From: Chara braunii
Lineage: Eukaryota > Streptophyta > Charophyceae > Charales > Characeae
DNA: 43,188 nucleotides
Reading direction: 5' to 3'
Assembly: GCA_003427395.1 (NCBI GenBank)
Contig: BFEA01000159.1
Location: 2,290,369 to 2,333,556 of the forward strand
Shown here: piece after piece, positions 9,762-20,735 of the stretch
Layout of the letters: each line of letters starts with the position of its first letter
Position numbering within the stretch: position 1 is the stretch's first letter
Notes under the pieces: generated by a model
Databases searched by the model: none
Told to the model about the DNA's origin: nothing
Seen by the model: the letters and a program-made list of their open reading frames with translations, nothing else
Position numbers and translations under genes: made by a program

Positions 9762-10251
9762 TACCTCCCCATAGTGCTGTTCGTCGGACCACAGTTCGCT
9801 TGCCTTGATCTGTTGTGAGGGATCGGAATGTGTGCACGCCAGTTGGGGGTCGGAATAGGTGGAGTACCCCGCCTGAGCAGAGTAAACAGGTGAGGACTGT
9901 GGCGGGGCCGGCAACAGTGTTGAAGAACAGAACGACGGGTGGACTTGGGCCTAGGGGTGAAACTCTAATCGAACCGTCGAGTAGTTGGCTTCTCCGGAGC
10001 TTCCCTTGAGATAGTCGGGTTGCTCTGAGCGTTACCCGACTGTCTGTGAGATCGGCCGCTGTCGAGATGTTGCGCTAGCATCAGAAGGGACGAAGGAGTC
10101 AGGCAGCATGAAGGAGGTAAGGGAGAAAGGGGGCGAGCGAGTGATAGAGAGATGAGACAGAGGGAGCACGACGCTGCAGGGAAGAAGGAGGAGACAATAG
10201 AAGCAACGTAGGAAAAATGAAGAAAAGAACTTAAACGCATTTCGTGCCAGG

Positions 10252-10740
10252 TGCACTCGGAGCGGGAGAAGACGAGGACGTGAAGGGAGTATATGCCTAT
10301 AGTTTGCTCGTTTCTTATCAGAAACGATCGAGAAAAGGTGTTGGCCTGGGGTTTTCGGGGCGGGCGACCTCATTTCTGAACCTAGAATTAGTGAAGAATT
10401 AGAGGAGGAAGAGTTAGTTAGGAAAGTAGGTGCGCGAACCTATGGTGAAAGGAAAAACGAGAGTGATGGGATTCGCATGACTCGCTCGCTTCTCAATGAA
10501 AACGAGCGAGTGAAGGTGGGGTTCTGAGATTTTTAGGCAAGGAGAACTCGCTTGTGGAGTTAGTTTTAGGGAAGGATTAGTAGAAGGGGAGTTAGTAGAG
10601 AAAAGCACTGCACGGAGGAATGGTGAAGATGGGAATGATGGGGTTGTGAAACGAAGAGTTCACTTGCTTCCTCATCAAATCGAGTGAAAAAAGGATGGGA
10701 TTTCATGGTTTTGGAGTAGGGCGAAGTGAATGGCAATGGT
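10252..10740 (+). repeat. Three ~179-bp tandem units, each with a hairpin
   Basis: Units start at 10252, 10431 and 10609 (TGCACTCGG, TGCGCGAAC, TGCACGGAG). Each contains a small hairpin: about 10306-10331, 10481-10510 and 10662-10692. Unit 2 pairs CTCGCTCG with CGAGCGAG, and unit 3 pairs TTCACTTG with CGAGTGAA (one G-U). A fourth hairpin of this type is in the minus copy at 25436-25470. Confidence 0.65.
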
Positions 10741-13700
10741 GGATTTGGTCATTAGTTGGTGGTTTCAGTGGTATGGACGTTGAGAGCTGCGTGCGGGAGG
10801 AGGAATCTCGAAGCATTGTGTATCTTGCCGCCTTTTGTAAGAGATTCCTACAAATTTTTGCTCGATGAAAGCGCTGCGAAGCCAGCTACGGAGAAAGAGG
10901 GAGTGTCGAACCTGTAATCAGGGCAGCATCGATTTCTGTGATTTTAGCCAAAGAACATTTCGAATTTTGCTTTAGGCTGTCGGTGGAAGGAGCATGAAGC
11001 CGGGCTGCCTCGAAAAGTGAAAGAGGAGTGCGAGAAGAGTGAGTGAATCTGGCCGGAGGATTGGTCAGATGCATTCGAAAGCACAGGAATTCGGGTAGAC
11101 GGTTGTGTACAACCCACTTATCTTTCTGGTGGCGTGCGTAGCACTGTTGGTATTGGTAGCCATCGCAATGATGTCGGTCTCGTAGCCATCATGGCCATTC
11201 TCCTTATCACCAAGTCACCTTCTCAGCCATCATTGTAGTGACCTCCTACTTCTTCATACGGTCCGTTGGAACGAATAGAGGCGATATTCTAACCAGGAGT
11301 TAACCGACATCGGAAGGGGGGAAGCAACATTGAAACTGCATACGTACCTGGTCTGTGAGGAAGTCTGAGGGTCAGATATCTACGTGTGCATAGGCTGTCT
11401 CTACTAACAAAAGCATGATTGTCACAGGTTTGTTCGGGGGAATCGAGTCAACCATGATGGTTGTCAATCTTGCTGGGGGTCCTGATCATCGTGGTATTAT
11501 CGCCCCACTACCAAGATTTGTTTTGCTCGGTCGTCATATCTGGGACGGGTATGTTTTCCCAAGCGCTATCAGAAGGCTCGGTTCCAAGTTGCAGTTTGGA
11601 GACATCGCTATAACTTTCAGATTCCCTTTACCAGCAATCATCGCCATGTCATTGGATTCCGACTAGAGTTGGTCATGTCTGCTCGGCTTGTTCAGCCTCG
11701 ACCCTCCTTGCAATTTTATTAAGTGTCTCATCCTCAGCTCAACTTCAATCTACTGTGATTTGCGCAGTTGTTCAACACGCAAGCACAATACGCAGCGGTA
11801 GAGGTGACGATCATGACAATTCGTGGTTCTGCGGTGATCCTGGTGGAAGTCTCGACCTTATTGCGCCACTCTCGGTCGGGACAAAGTAATGTAACGGTGA
11901 TTGTCGTGTTTAGCGGCGACATTTGTAATCTAGTGACTACTCGGCGCACTAAGATCACGGGGAGCCTCAGGTACAAGTGGGGACATGTGCTGGTGACAGA
12001 TTGGCAGTAGCGATTAGCACAGTCGGGCGATCAAGTGGTGGGTACGAAGTGCATTGGCACCTTCTCTCTGTAAGCCAAGCCTTCGGATCCTCCGACACTG
12101 CTACTCCTTGTCCTTTGCCACTTTCATCCTCCTCGCCGATGAATCAGCTTTTCACTCATGCTTTCTCTCTCCCCTCGAATCTTCTTATTCTCTGAGCCTC
12201 CAGGAGCGATCCTCCACTCTCTCTGGAAATTCGTCCTATAGCGATACATATTTTTCGCTCTTCTCGTTTTAATCGGGATTGGACCAGATTTGTAGCGGTC
12301 AACTTTTACATGTTGTCCGTGAAAGCTCATTGGGCGCGTTACTATCAAAGTCGGGAAGTAATCGATCCAAACGAGATAACTCTGCTTCTGTTACAGGTGT
12401 GACAATCATGAACAATCAGACTTTTTGTCGGACTTTTTTTTGGAGAAGTAGAACAAAGAGGAAGAGCAATTATTGTTAACGAGATGCTCGTGTTTTTGGC
12501 ACAAATCGTCGACGATTTGCCCCTTAACATCACTTTCTTCAGTTCGAGCAATCCAAACTAAATGGAGGCGGTGATCTTGGAACTGACGCTAACGCCGATG
12601 TTTATTTGGACGGGTTCCACGGAGAACAGGGGCAGTTCCTGAACGAGCACGATCCAACCACCTCGAACTTCCTGTATTTGAACGAGCTCTCTCCCAATAC
12701 CTCAGAGTTGGTACATTTCGAGACATCTCACCACGATAACAGGCAAGTGCCATCAAACAACGAACCTAAGTTGATAGTGCTTCCCAGTCAAGACAAGGAC
12801 GACGAAGAAGAAGGAAAAGTGGAGTCCACGTTGGAGAAAGAAGAGGAGGAAAACGAGTCATCGACGAAGCAAGATGAATAATCGTCCCAACCACGAAGCG
12901 CCTCCAACAAGTTCGAGGTTAGTCAGACCAGTCGATTCCGCCTGGAATACTGAGCTTCCCGAAGAAGCCGCTAGTCGTCAGGATGGCGCAGAATCCTCCC
13001 ATCACCACTGCCGTTCTTGCTCACCATCTCCGTCCTCTACCGCCCCCTCCGTGATTCAGCCCCGTCCTCCTCCCCGCTCGAGCGCTTCGTCCACTTCCAG
13101 TCTTCCACCGCCCTCTTGATTACCTTTCATTCTCTCCTCTTTCCCACATCGACTTTCCCCCTCACTATCGTATCTTCGTCAGCCAGCTCTTCTATCGACA
13201 CCGTTCAATCCATCTACTTTGCGAAGTCCATCCCCATTCCACTCCCTCCTTCCTCCGTATTCTCCTCTTCAGCACGGGGATAGTACAACCACATGGAGTC
13301 GTACTGTATCATCTCTTGGACCTTCCCTACTGTAAAAGATTATAAATCCCTGCGCACAAATACCTTATGCACGATCCCAACCCTCTACGTTGACTACCTT
13401 GAGTTCCTTTCCCGACCCAATCATCGATTCCGTCGTGCCCACCGGATCGTTCACTTCGTCAATCTCGACAATGAACCAAACAATCATTTCCCCCCGCTAC
13501 CGCCGAAATGGCCTCAACTGCCGCCTTGCCCTTTTCTCGTTGATTACGATCAGGCGAAGCATCAGTGAGCCGGTGATGACAATTATACCGATCCAAACCT
13601 TGATGATGTCACCTTGCAAACAACCAGACACTCAAGATCTCGATCCTCTTTGCAGGTACGAAAGCTTGTTGCCAAGGCACGATGGCAGCAGTCTTCGCAA

Positions 13701-14426
13701 TAATATTGGAATTGCAGTTGGCGTGAACATGAGTTTTTCTGTATCGATCGACGTCACTTCAACCTGATGCTACCTGTCTCCTCTGCTTGTTGATACACTT
13801 GGCCTTTCCTTTCCCTCTCGTCTTTCCTCTATCTCATTCTTTCTTGTCTAAACTAGTGTTCACAGACTTTTCATACATGCAATGAGGAGATCACACAATT
13901 TTGAAACCCCCTGAACATCATATATGTGACGTGCCAATTTTTGTGCTTGAGCGAGCTTCTGAAGCCCTATGATTTGCTACTCTTTTCTTTTCGGCTACTA
14001 ACGACCTTTGGGGTACCTTCTTTTTGACAGACGGGTAATGCATGAAATCGATGGTCATCGAGAGCTTCCCACCTCCAAGTACTTTTATTTTCTCAAAATT
14101 ATCGGAATTTCTCTTTCTTTTTCTTCAAAGACCAGTAATTTACGTAGGAATTACGTGCTAGAAATTTTATTTGTCATCCCCGTACAGGAAGTCCCTATTG
14201 ATCCCCTATCAAACCCTTCAACCCATCAAACGACCGCGTGTAGGCAGGACTAGTCCCCTTGGACTGTGATCTGATTGGTTGCGAAGAACTCATGCGGATC
14301 GATATGGTTTTTCCCTGGGGATCAATTATTTTTTCCTTTCTCCTCCCTTCTACCCTTATCTTCTATAATTCTACTCCCTCCCCCACAACTATAAAATCTG
14401 CAAGCGTGTGTGAAAAACTCTCTCTC
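10741..14426. other. About 3.7 kb with no identifiable gene
   Basis: Several frames of 60-125 codons are open on the plus strand (for example 11415-11666, 11768-12010, 12606-12881, 13293-13568), but none shows a domain I recognise. The 12606-12881 frame ends in an acidic Glu/Asp/Lys run and 12874-13119 is Pro/Ser-rich. Codon-level structure does not connect neighbours into one gene. It may be a decayed element interior or unknown host sequence. Confidence 0.4.
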
Positions 14427-14568
14427 AACCCATTTGCCAGCTTTAGGGAAGTACTGGCTACATGATGTCATGATCAACGAGTCAGAAAATCCTGGTGAAC
14501 CCATTTGCCAGCTTTAGGGAAGTACTGGCTACATGATGTCATGATCAACGAGTCAGAAAATCCTGGTG
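14427..14568. repeat. Perfect 71-bp tandem duplication
   Basis: The units at 14427 and 14498 start AACCCATTTGCCAGCTTTAG and are identical. Each contains CATGATGTCATGATC, itself nearly palindromic. Identity means a very recent event or an assembly slip. Confidence 0.9.
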
Positions 14569-15012
14569 AGCTCACTGCAGTTTACAAGGTTGTGCCGGCT
14601 GGTCGCAAGTCGCGACCGACCGCAGGACCTGGGCAAATCGGTGTAGAAACTAAGTTGGCGGGATGACATTTACTGTGGTTTGAACGTTAGTACGTGGTGG
14701 CCTGGATTGCGAGTCCCTAAGTGAGGACGGTGTCGAGCGCATCGGTCCGGCACCGCACAAAACGGGGTGGGACACTCCCGGCTACTTCACGCAGGAGTTG
14801 ATCTATTCCTCATCGCGATATATACATGGAGCTTCCGCAAGACGCTCCGGCCGAGTGCGCCAGCCATACCTCTCGTGAGCCCCTGCAAGAGGATAGGGCC
14901 TACGCGAGGCACGACTTACCTCCACCTTACAGGAGTTGTCACCTCCCTTCGGTGGGCGTATCCCATAACTTTTTGATGCAGAAATCGGATACGCGACGAG
15001 CACGAGACTTAG

Positions 15013-15019
15013 TATAAAA
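15013..15019 (+). promoter_or_regulatory. TATA box, copy A
   Basis: TATAAAA sits in a context shared with copies B and C (TATAAAACCG-GCGGACGCA), about 280 bp from the left end. Confidence 0.55.
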
Positions 15020-16093
15020 CCGTGCGGACGCAAGACCTTCCCATATCGACTAGCAATGTATGAATACGCAAGCAGTCGCGATGATGGCATATTATGTAGT
15101 GCCCATAATCAAGTGGTCCCTGATGGGCTCGGGTACCACTTATGACACATAAGTGTTAAACTCGAAGTGTCGTGAGAGCCTACTCCTTCACGATATTGCA
15201 CGGCTGAAGGAACAGCAGTGCGGCCTTCGCAGCACCTTCGACCTTTAGTCGGCAGGGCGAATAGTCTCTGTGCGGGGGGTGATCCCTTCCATGCAGAGTC
15301 TAGGACCTGGGATGTCCTGGACAAGGACCTCGAATCCAGGCTCAGAACTAACATCCGACTAAGAAATCTATTTAAGAAACATACAACAAATAAAGGGGAA
15401 TAAGTATGTGACGAGCACTTCTCACAATCACAGTGAGACTCCTCACAATCATATATATGTATGTGATTGCAGACAGTCAAATTCAAAGTCCGAACCACAG
15501 AACATTCTTGCAATCACATCAAAGAGCCAACCAAAAGTTCACACGCTACACGGAGTCAACTTCAACCATTCTCTATACTCATATCCCTCGCTTTAGTCAT
15601 GCAAGTCCCAACCTTTGTCAAACCTTTCATAATTAAATATTTGGTACCTTTATTAAATGACCAATCAATAAAAGTCTGGGTGAAAAACCGTAATAAAACA
15701 ATAAAACCCACCACGGCTAAAATTTTTTTAGGTCGAGTAATGAGAGTGGAGTGGAGTTAAGTCGTAAAACGACGAATCGACAACTAACTTGTTATCAGTA
15801 ATAACAGAAGATGATCCTCGTAGGATCAAACTGGATCTAGCCAAAATCTTGAATCAAGTGACCAACAGAACCTGTAACACAAGACCTGTTTATCCCCAGG
15901 CTAAATTTATAAGTCTATCGAGAATAATTTTCATATCACGATCTCACTCACTTTGTTTTAATTAACAAAATTTAAATTTATCCCTAAGCAGGTACCATAC
16001 GAAGAGGTAGATTCCGACCGGATCTCCTCTGTACAGAATCAATCCCAGAAACACTATCCATTAAAATACAACCTATCTCCTTTAAACTAAGAA

Positions 16094-16690
16094 AATTTCA
16101 GCAGCGCTTCCAGTTGGAAAAATGTCTTCTTATAATTTATACCAACTCAGATATGAAAACAAAGATAATATCTAGTTCTGGAAAGTCAAATTTTGTCTAA
16201 CTTCTTGAAGTAGTAAAATTTGGGCAGCACTCCCTTTAGAAAAAAAAACTTTCCATATTTTTACTTAGTCAGATTTGAACCTATAACAAATTTGAGTTTA
16301 ACTAAGACAAAATTTAACTAACTCCTTAAATTTGTAAAAATTTCGGCAACACTCCCTTCAGAAAAGTGTTAATCCAAAATTTATACAAGCTAAGTTCAGA
16401 ATTTAAAGTGATTTTGACATCTCAAGGTCTAATTTTGTCTAACTCTCTAAATTAGCAAATATTTGGGTAGCACTCCCTTTAAAAATAGAGGTTTTCCAAA
16501 TTTTTACTAAGCCATATATAAAAGTCAGACAAATTGAACTTTGAAAAGACAAAATCTGAATAACTCCTTGGTTTTGTAGAAATTTCGGCAATGCTTCCCG
16601 TAGAGAAAGTAGCTTACCAAAATTTATACAAGATCAAGTATAATAAATGATCCAAGAAAATGCAGAACTCGATCAAAGTAAAATAAACTT
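16094..16690. repeat. Five alternating ~120-bp repeats, copy A
   Basis: Units begin at AAATTT near 16094, 16216, 16338, 16459 and 16579. Odd units read TTC-GCA-then a CCC-GAAAA block; even units read TTGGG-AGCACTCCCTTTA. The 1-2-1-2-1 order equals that of copies B and C. Confidence 0.75.
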
Positions 16691-16926
16691 AGCTCAGAAA
16701 ATGCATGAATTGAAACTAACTCCTATCCCTCCAGCACATGGCGAGTAGCTAAAGCAGCTACCTATCAAACTGAAACTCAGCCTAAATAGTAGTCTCACTG
16801 AGTCGCATGCAGGCCAAACCACAAAGGTAAGTACTCTCACCATCCCCAAGTCAACCTTATCAAACAATAGTTTATAGTCTTTTAATGATTTATCCCTTTA
16901 TACTCAGCATACATAAGTCATAAAGC

Positions 16927-17650
16927 TAGACCACCCAATCTTATGGGAACCTGTCTACCTCAGCCATAGAATACACACAAACACAGGGCACTACAACTTT
17001 TCTCTTCTTTGGGCACATGACTAGGTTAACCAGTCTAGTCGCCCTGGACCATTTAAAGATCCAAGTTATATATAATTGTCTGCACTTTGTTTTTTAAGAT
17101 AACATATGACTAAACCGATCATCTTATATCAAGGTTCAGCATGTCCATTCTTACCACAGTTTTTTTCTTAATTCATACTTTCTACAGTTAAATAATATGC
17201 TATAGTCAGACCATCAAATCTTATGAAAAAATGTCTGACTAGTCTGTTCATAAATAAAGCAGTACACAATATAAACAAATTTAACCTTTTGGTTCCAGCA
17301 TGTGCGCGGCTCCAAACCAAACCACCCAATCTTATGGGAACCTGTCATGTCCTTTGTATGAATTTCTCCCTTAAAATAAAATAAGAAAGAGTCAGGGACA
17401 TCCAATCTTATGAAACATGTCCAACTCTCCTTCAAAACTAGTAAAACATAAGAAAACTCAAAGAAGCAAGGCAACCAAACCATCCAATCTTATGAAAAAA
17501 TGCTTGGTTCCTTAAAATCAAGCACAAACAGCCCTCGCAAGTCAAAGCAACCAGACCACCCAATCTTATGAGAGTTTGTTTGATCATTCAGGCAATCGAA
17601 AATAAACACAGCACTGAGCCCTCCAATCTTATGGAGACTCTCCCAGCCTT
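16927..17650. repeat. Hairpin array with CCAATCTTATG core, copy A
   Basis: Seven copies of CCAATCTTATG or close variants occur here, most within self-complementary arms that differ from hairpin to hairpin: TAGAC/GTCTA (16927-16957), AGTCAGAC/GTCTGACT (17204-17240), GGACAT/ATGTCC (17396-17422), AACCAA/TTGGTT (17473-17509). A few have weaker arms. At the place of one hairpin of copy B, GACTAG/CTAGTC arms (about 17019-17041) enclose a different loop. Confidence 0.75.
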
Positions 17651-18449
17651 GGGTTGACCCGGTCAAATACATTCAATACAACCTTCCTTCAACCTTTCCC
17701 CTAGATGCAACCCCACAATCTGCTTTCAATCAGACAAACAAAACTGAAACTCCAACTTGCATAATCATTCCTTTAATAAGTCTGGTTTGTTGTGAAAGTC
17801 AAACTGAAAGTCAAAGTAAGGATGCAGGCAATATACTCAGTCAACCATAGCAAGACGTACATGTAGGGGTTGTAACTGGGTTTATAGAGGGAAAGCAAAT
17901 GATTACTTCTCAGTTCCCTGCCTCCAGAACTCCTCCCGAGTTCCGGCAGAGCTCCCGCAATCGGTGGGCTGACTCCCCGTAGAGTCTTGTTGCGGTCTTA
18001 CAGATTGCAATCCCACCTGCCACCTTCCTCTCAAAGCAGGATTAGACTTAGAGTAAGAAGGGCAGAAGGAGGGGTTTCAGACGCTCGAGATACAGGAGGG
18101 GGACAAACTCAACTTACAGGAGAGGGCCTTGGTACTTTTATTCGCCTGAGGGCCTCGCAATGATGGTCAAAACGTGTTGCAGCCTAGTCAACTGAAGTCA
18201 ACTGCCCACCGTTAGCTATATGGCGACCTCCAAAATCGCAACAAAAGCCCCCCTTCCACGACTCATCCACCACCTAATCTTCCATTCGCCTTGCTGCTCT
18301 GGCAGATCTATACTCACACAAATTTTTGGCAAGCCGAAGGCGAGACAACATTTGTTGAGGAAAGTTCACCTGACCAGTTGCATATAGCAATCGTAGTGAA
18401 CACCGAAAAACAACGTGAAAGGTGGTGGATGAGTCAGTTGATCGTCACA

Positions 18450-18555
18450 GTTACTGAAAAACAACAAACTGTGTGATCAACGTGTGACTGGTGTACCCTG
18501 AAAAACGTAGTTAAACTACGTGAAGGGGCACTACAGTCTGTTGTTTTTCAGTAAC
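18450..18555. repeat. Nested inverted repeat, 17-bp outer arms
   Basis: GTTACTGAAAAACAACA (18450-18466) and its exact complement (18539-18555) enclose a second palindrome, ACGTAGT-TAA-ACTACGT (about 18505-18521). A related GAAAAACAACGTG lies nearby at about 18405. It could be the remains of a foldback element. Confidence 0.6.
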
Positions 18556-18559
18556 AACA

Positions 18560-19139
18560 CCTATCGGCAACACAGGCTCATAGCCCCACAATCACGACAA
18601 CAACCCATCACCACATGGATTTGTGCATCATGCAGGCAAGCGATAGCAACTACTGACGCAACAGCAGTGGGAGAGAGGTGAAGAAAACGGAGCGGGATCA
18701 TCAAGAGGAGGAAGAGGACGAAGGTATGAGATATGACGAACTATTGGAAGAGAGGTATGACTTGCACCCGTCTCAGGGCCGATGCGTACAGTATTCACCC
18801 TGTTAGGGCATAGTTCCACTACGTGGAAGCAGCTAGAAAACATTGCTGCAAGTTTTCGGTCGCGTGCACTTTTACGTAGTTGTACCAAATCCTCCAATGT
18901 ATATTGTATTTGAGGGTTTGGATTCCCATTATGGACCTCATAACTGTGGACCTCCCCACCATGGGCCGGTTCTGTCATCCTTTGCTTTTACCGGTCAATC
19001 TAAGAATTGTTTTTTTTCATTAATTCGGCATACATTTTGGCCTTTTAGCCTTAGGGGATGCTTGAGTGTCTCTTTCCTGACAATTTTTGGGACATCCCGA
19101 TTGATGACGCAAGGGACACTATTTGTCTGTAGCTGAAAG
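18560..19139. other. No gene seen
   Basis: Mixed DNA with a frame of about 116 codons on the minus strand (18628-18978) and one of 97 on the plus strand (18843-19136). Neither has a recognised motif. Confidence 0.45.
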
Positions 19140-19620
19140 GTGGTCAATCATGTCGATTCGTGAGGGTGACCCGATGAGTTCGGATGACCTTGTATACAAT
19201 CTCAGTCCAGGGACGCATGCCATTTGTTGGAAGATTCCTCCATAGCGTTGTCTCAATCATGCGATTCGCATTTTGTGCGAGTCTGTTAGATTGAGAAACA
19301 TGTTGTGCAATGTATCAGAGAGCAACGCCTCTACGTGTCAGCAGTTTTTCTACTTCGACTTTTAACTCCGACCCATTGTCGGTTATAGTCTCTTTTGTAT
19401 CTAGATGGGTATTGAGGTAGTGGTCGATGTAGGTAGCTATTTTCGATACCTTAAGTGTTTTACTCAGATAAACTCTATATACTTCGAAAAATGATCAATT
19501 AAAACAAATAAAATCGAATATTCGCAACGGTTAGATCTAGGTGGCCTATGAATAACTATCGTGTTCATGTTGACATGCTAGAAAGGGTATTCAACTTTTG
19601 TCGGTACTATAGTGTTTGAC
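19140..19620 (-). pseudogene. Eroded retrotransposon integrase core
   Basis: Read on the minus strand through frameshifts and stops, conserved integrase pieces appear in the right order. VLIDHFSKYIEFI (about 19455-19500) holds the first catalytic Asp. TITDNGSE (about 19365-19390) holds the second Asp, followed by VEKLLTRRGVAL. A degraded HPQSNGLVERTNR-type region follows near 19290 in which the catalytic Glu appears lost. The last piece is LWRNLPTNGMRPWTEI-like (about 19215-19265). This is a Ty3-type integrase unlike the one at 32.4-33 kb, so it is a different, older element. It is not expressed as a protein. Confidence 0.7.
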
Positions 19621-20132
19621 TCGCGGATTGATGTTCAATCCGCAAAACAACTAAACAGTTTCCAACCATGTGATAAATATCTTAGCAAATATTATACCAG
19701 AACCGCCGATTTCAATCAATAGTTACTTCTCTAATATGTATCGCAAAGTGAGCGGCTTGTTGCCCATGGGTAGATCGGGTCCAATCATACCGTTAAAACA
19801 GATGGACAACCGCCAATCATAGTCCTTTCTTGTTTCTTTTATGGCTTTCGACATGACCCGTGATCCATCGAAAGTCCTAAAATTTCTCACTTGTCTGACG
19901 TTTATCTGTTTTGTGTAACTATTTAGTGATTTGCCTGCTAATTTTATTAACAGGATTTTGTTCGCTCAGGCTTCAGCTCGTCAGTATTTTTTTGTCATAC
20001 GTGGGTCCATCGGTTCTGACAGCTTCAAATCGAGCCTTGTCAGGAGCTTGTCCGTGCGACAGAGTGAGCATCCATGCCTTGCTACTAACCGTTTAATAAC
20101 GAACACATGCACCATGCACAAGATTGACACAC
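19621..20132. other. Probable further remnant of the eroded element
   Basis: A/T-rich sequence continuing upstream (minus sense) of the integrase remnant. Frames are broken and I recognise no domain. It ends where copy B starts. Confidence 0.35.
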
Positions 20133-20375
20133 TGTCGGGCGCATCGGTCCGACACCTCACAGGGGCAGCGCGGGACCCTCCCGGCCGCGTCACTCAGGAG
20201 TTGGTTTTAAANCCCTTCGTCACAATACACTTTGATCTTCCACAAGCCGCTCCGGCCGAGTGTGTCAGCCATACCTCTCGCGAGCCCCTACGACAGGATA
20301 GGGCCTACGTGAGGCACGACTTACCTACACCTTACGGGAATTGTCACCTCCCTTCGGTGGGCGTATCCCCGCCGA

Positions 20376-20674
20376 GCTACCAGCCCACAGTACGAAAGTT
20401 NATCAGTTGCAATCGTAGAGGTGGACCAGCCGAGGGTGTTTCTCGTTCGATGAAGCATAGGGGNTACGCGCGGTAATATGCCTCTATCGAACCCGCACGT
20501 GAATCGGCATCTTGGGGGGCCTGAGATCCCAATCACGACCCGTCGTCGGTCGACTAGGACGAATCCCACACACCACGCGCACTNCACTTTACGAATACAC
20601 ATGCACACAAAACAACACATATACGAAACGACACAACACAAACAACGCGACAACGCTCCTAGCGCCTTGGTAGC
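20376..20674. mobile_element. ~300-bp insertion present in B and C, absent in A
   Basis: Copy A reads GGTGGGCGTATCC directly into CATAACTTT. In B (and C) the same phrases are parted by about 310 bp whose ends carry inverted GCTACCA/TGGTAGC. Short terminal inverted repeats suggest a small DNA element. The limits are uncertain by a few bases and no target duplication is clear. Confidence 0.5.
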
Positions 20675-20728
20675 CAACCCATAACTTTCCAATGCGGAAA
20701 TCGAATAGGCGTCGCGCGCGAGACTAGG

Positions 20729-20735
20729 TATAAAA
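20729..20735 (+). promoter_or_regulatory. TATA box, copy B
   Basis: TATAAAA, followed by CCGCGCGGACGCAGGG as in copy C and, with changes, copy A. A start about 30 bp downstream is expected if it is used. Confidence 0.55.

Larger units (their letters stand above)
8600..10740 (+). mobile_element. X-family dispersed repeat (LTR/UTR-like), plus copy
   Basis: The start (8600-8830) matches the reverse complement of about 26870-27080, with shared blocks such as GAATACCCTTA and CCGCCCTGGTTTTTGCAAG. The part at 9065-9115 matches the reverse of about 26580-26625 (GGGATCG then AGCGAG). The part at 10252-10740 matches the reverse of about 25320-25560. The order is the same in both copies, so this is one family of about 2 kb. 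The minus copy lies where the 3' LTR of the gag-pol element would be expected, so this may be a solo or partial LTR. No coding capacity is seen. Confidence 0.6.
14731..18215 (+). mobile_element. B-family LTR-like element, diverged copy A
   Basis: Homology to copies B and C starts sharply at TGTCGAGCGCATCGG and runs to about GGCCTCGCAATG near 18160, fading by 18215. It has the same landmarks in the same order: TATA box, the GTAGTGCCCATAATCAAG block, five alternating ~120-bp repeats (16094-16690), and a hairpin array (16927-17650). It lacks a ~300-bp insertion found in B and C and the last ~1 kb of those copies. The 5' TG and a promoter suggest an LTR, but no gag-pol in this orientation is linked to it. 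Confidence 0.7.

Noticed and set aside
12606-12881. Acidic 91-codon plus-strand frame as a host gene
   Set aside because: No domain, no neighbouring exon that fits and no clear splice context; low-complexity tail.
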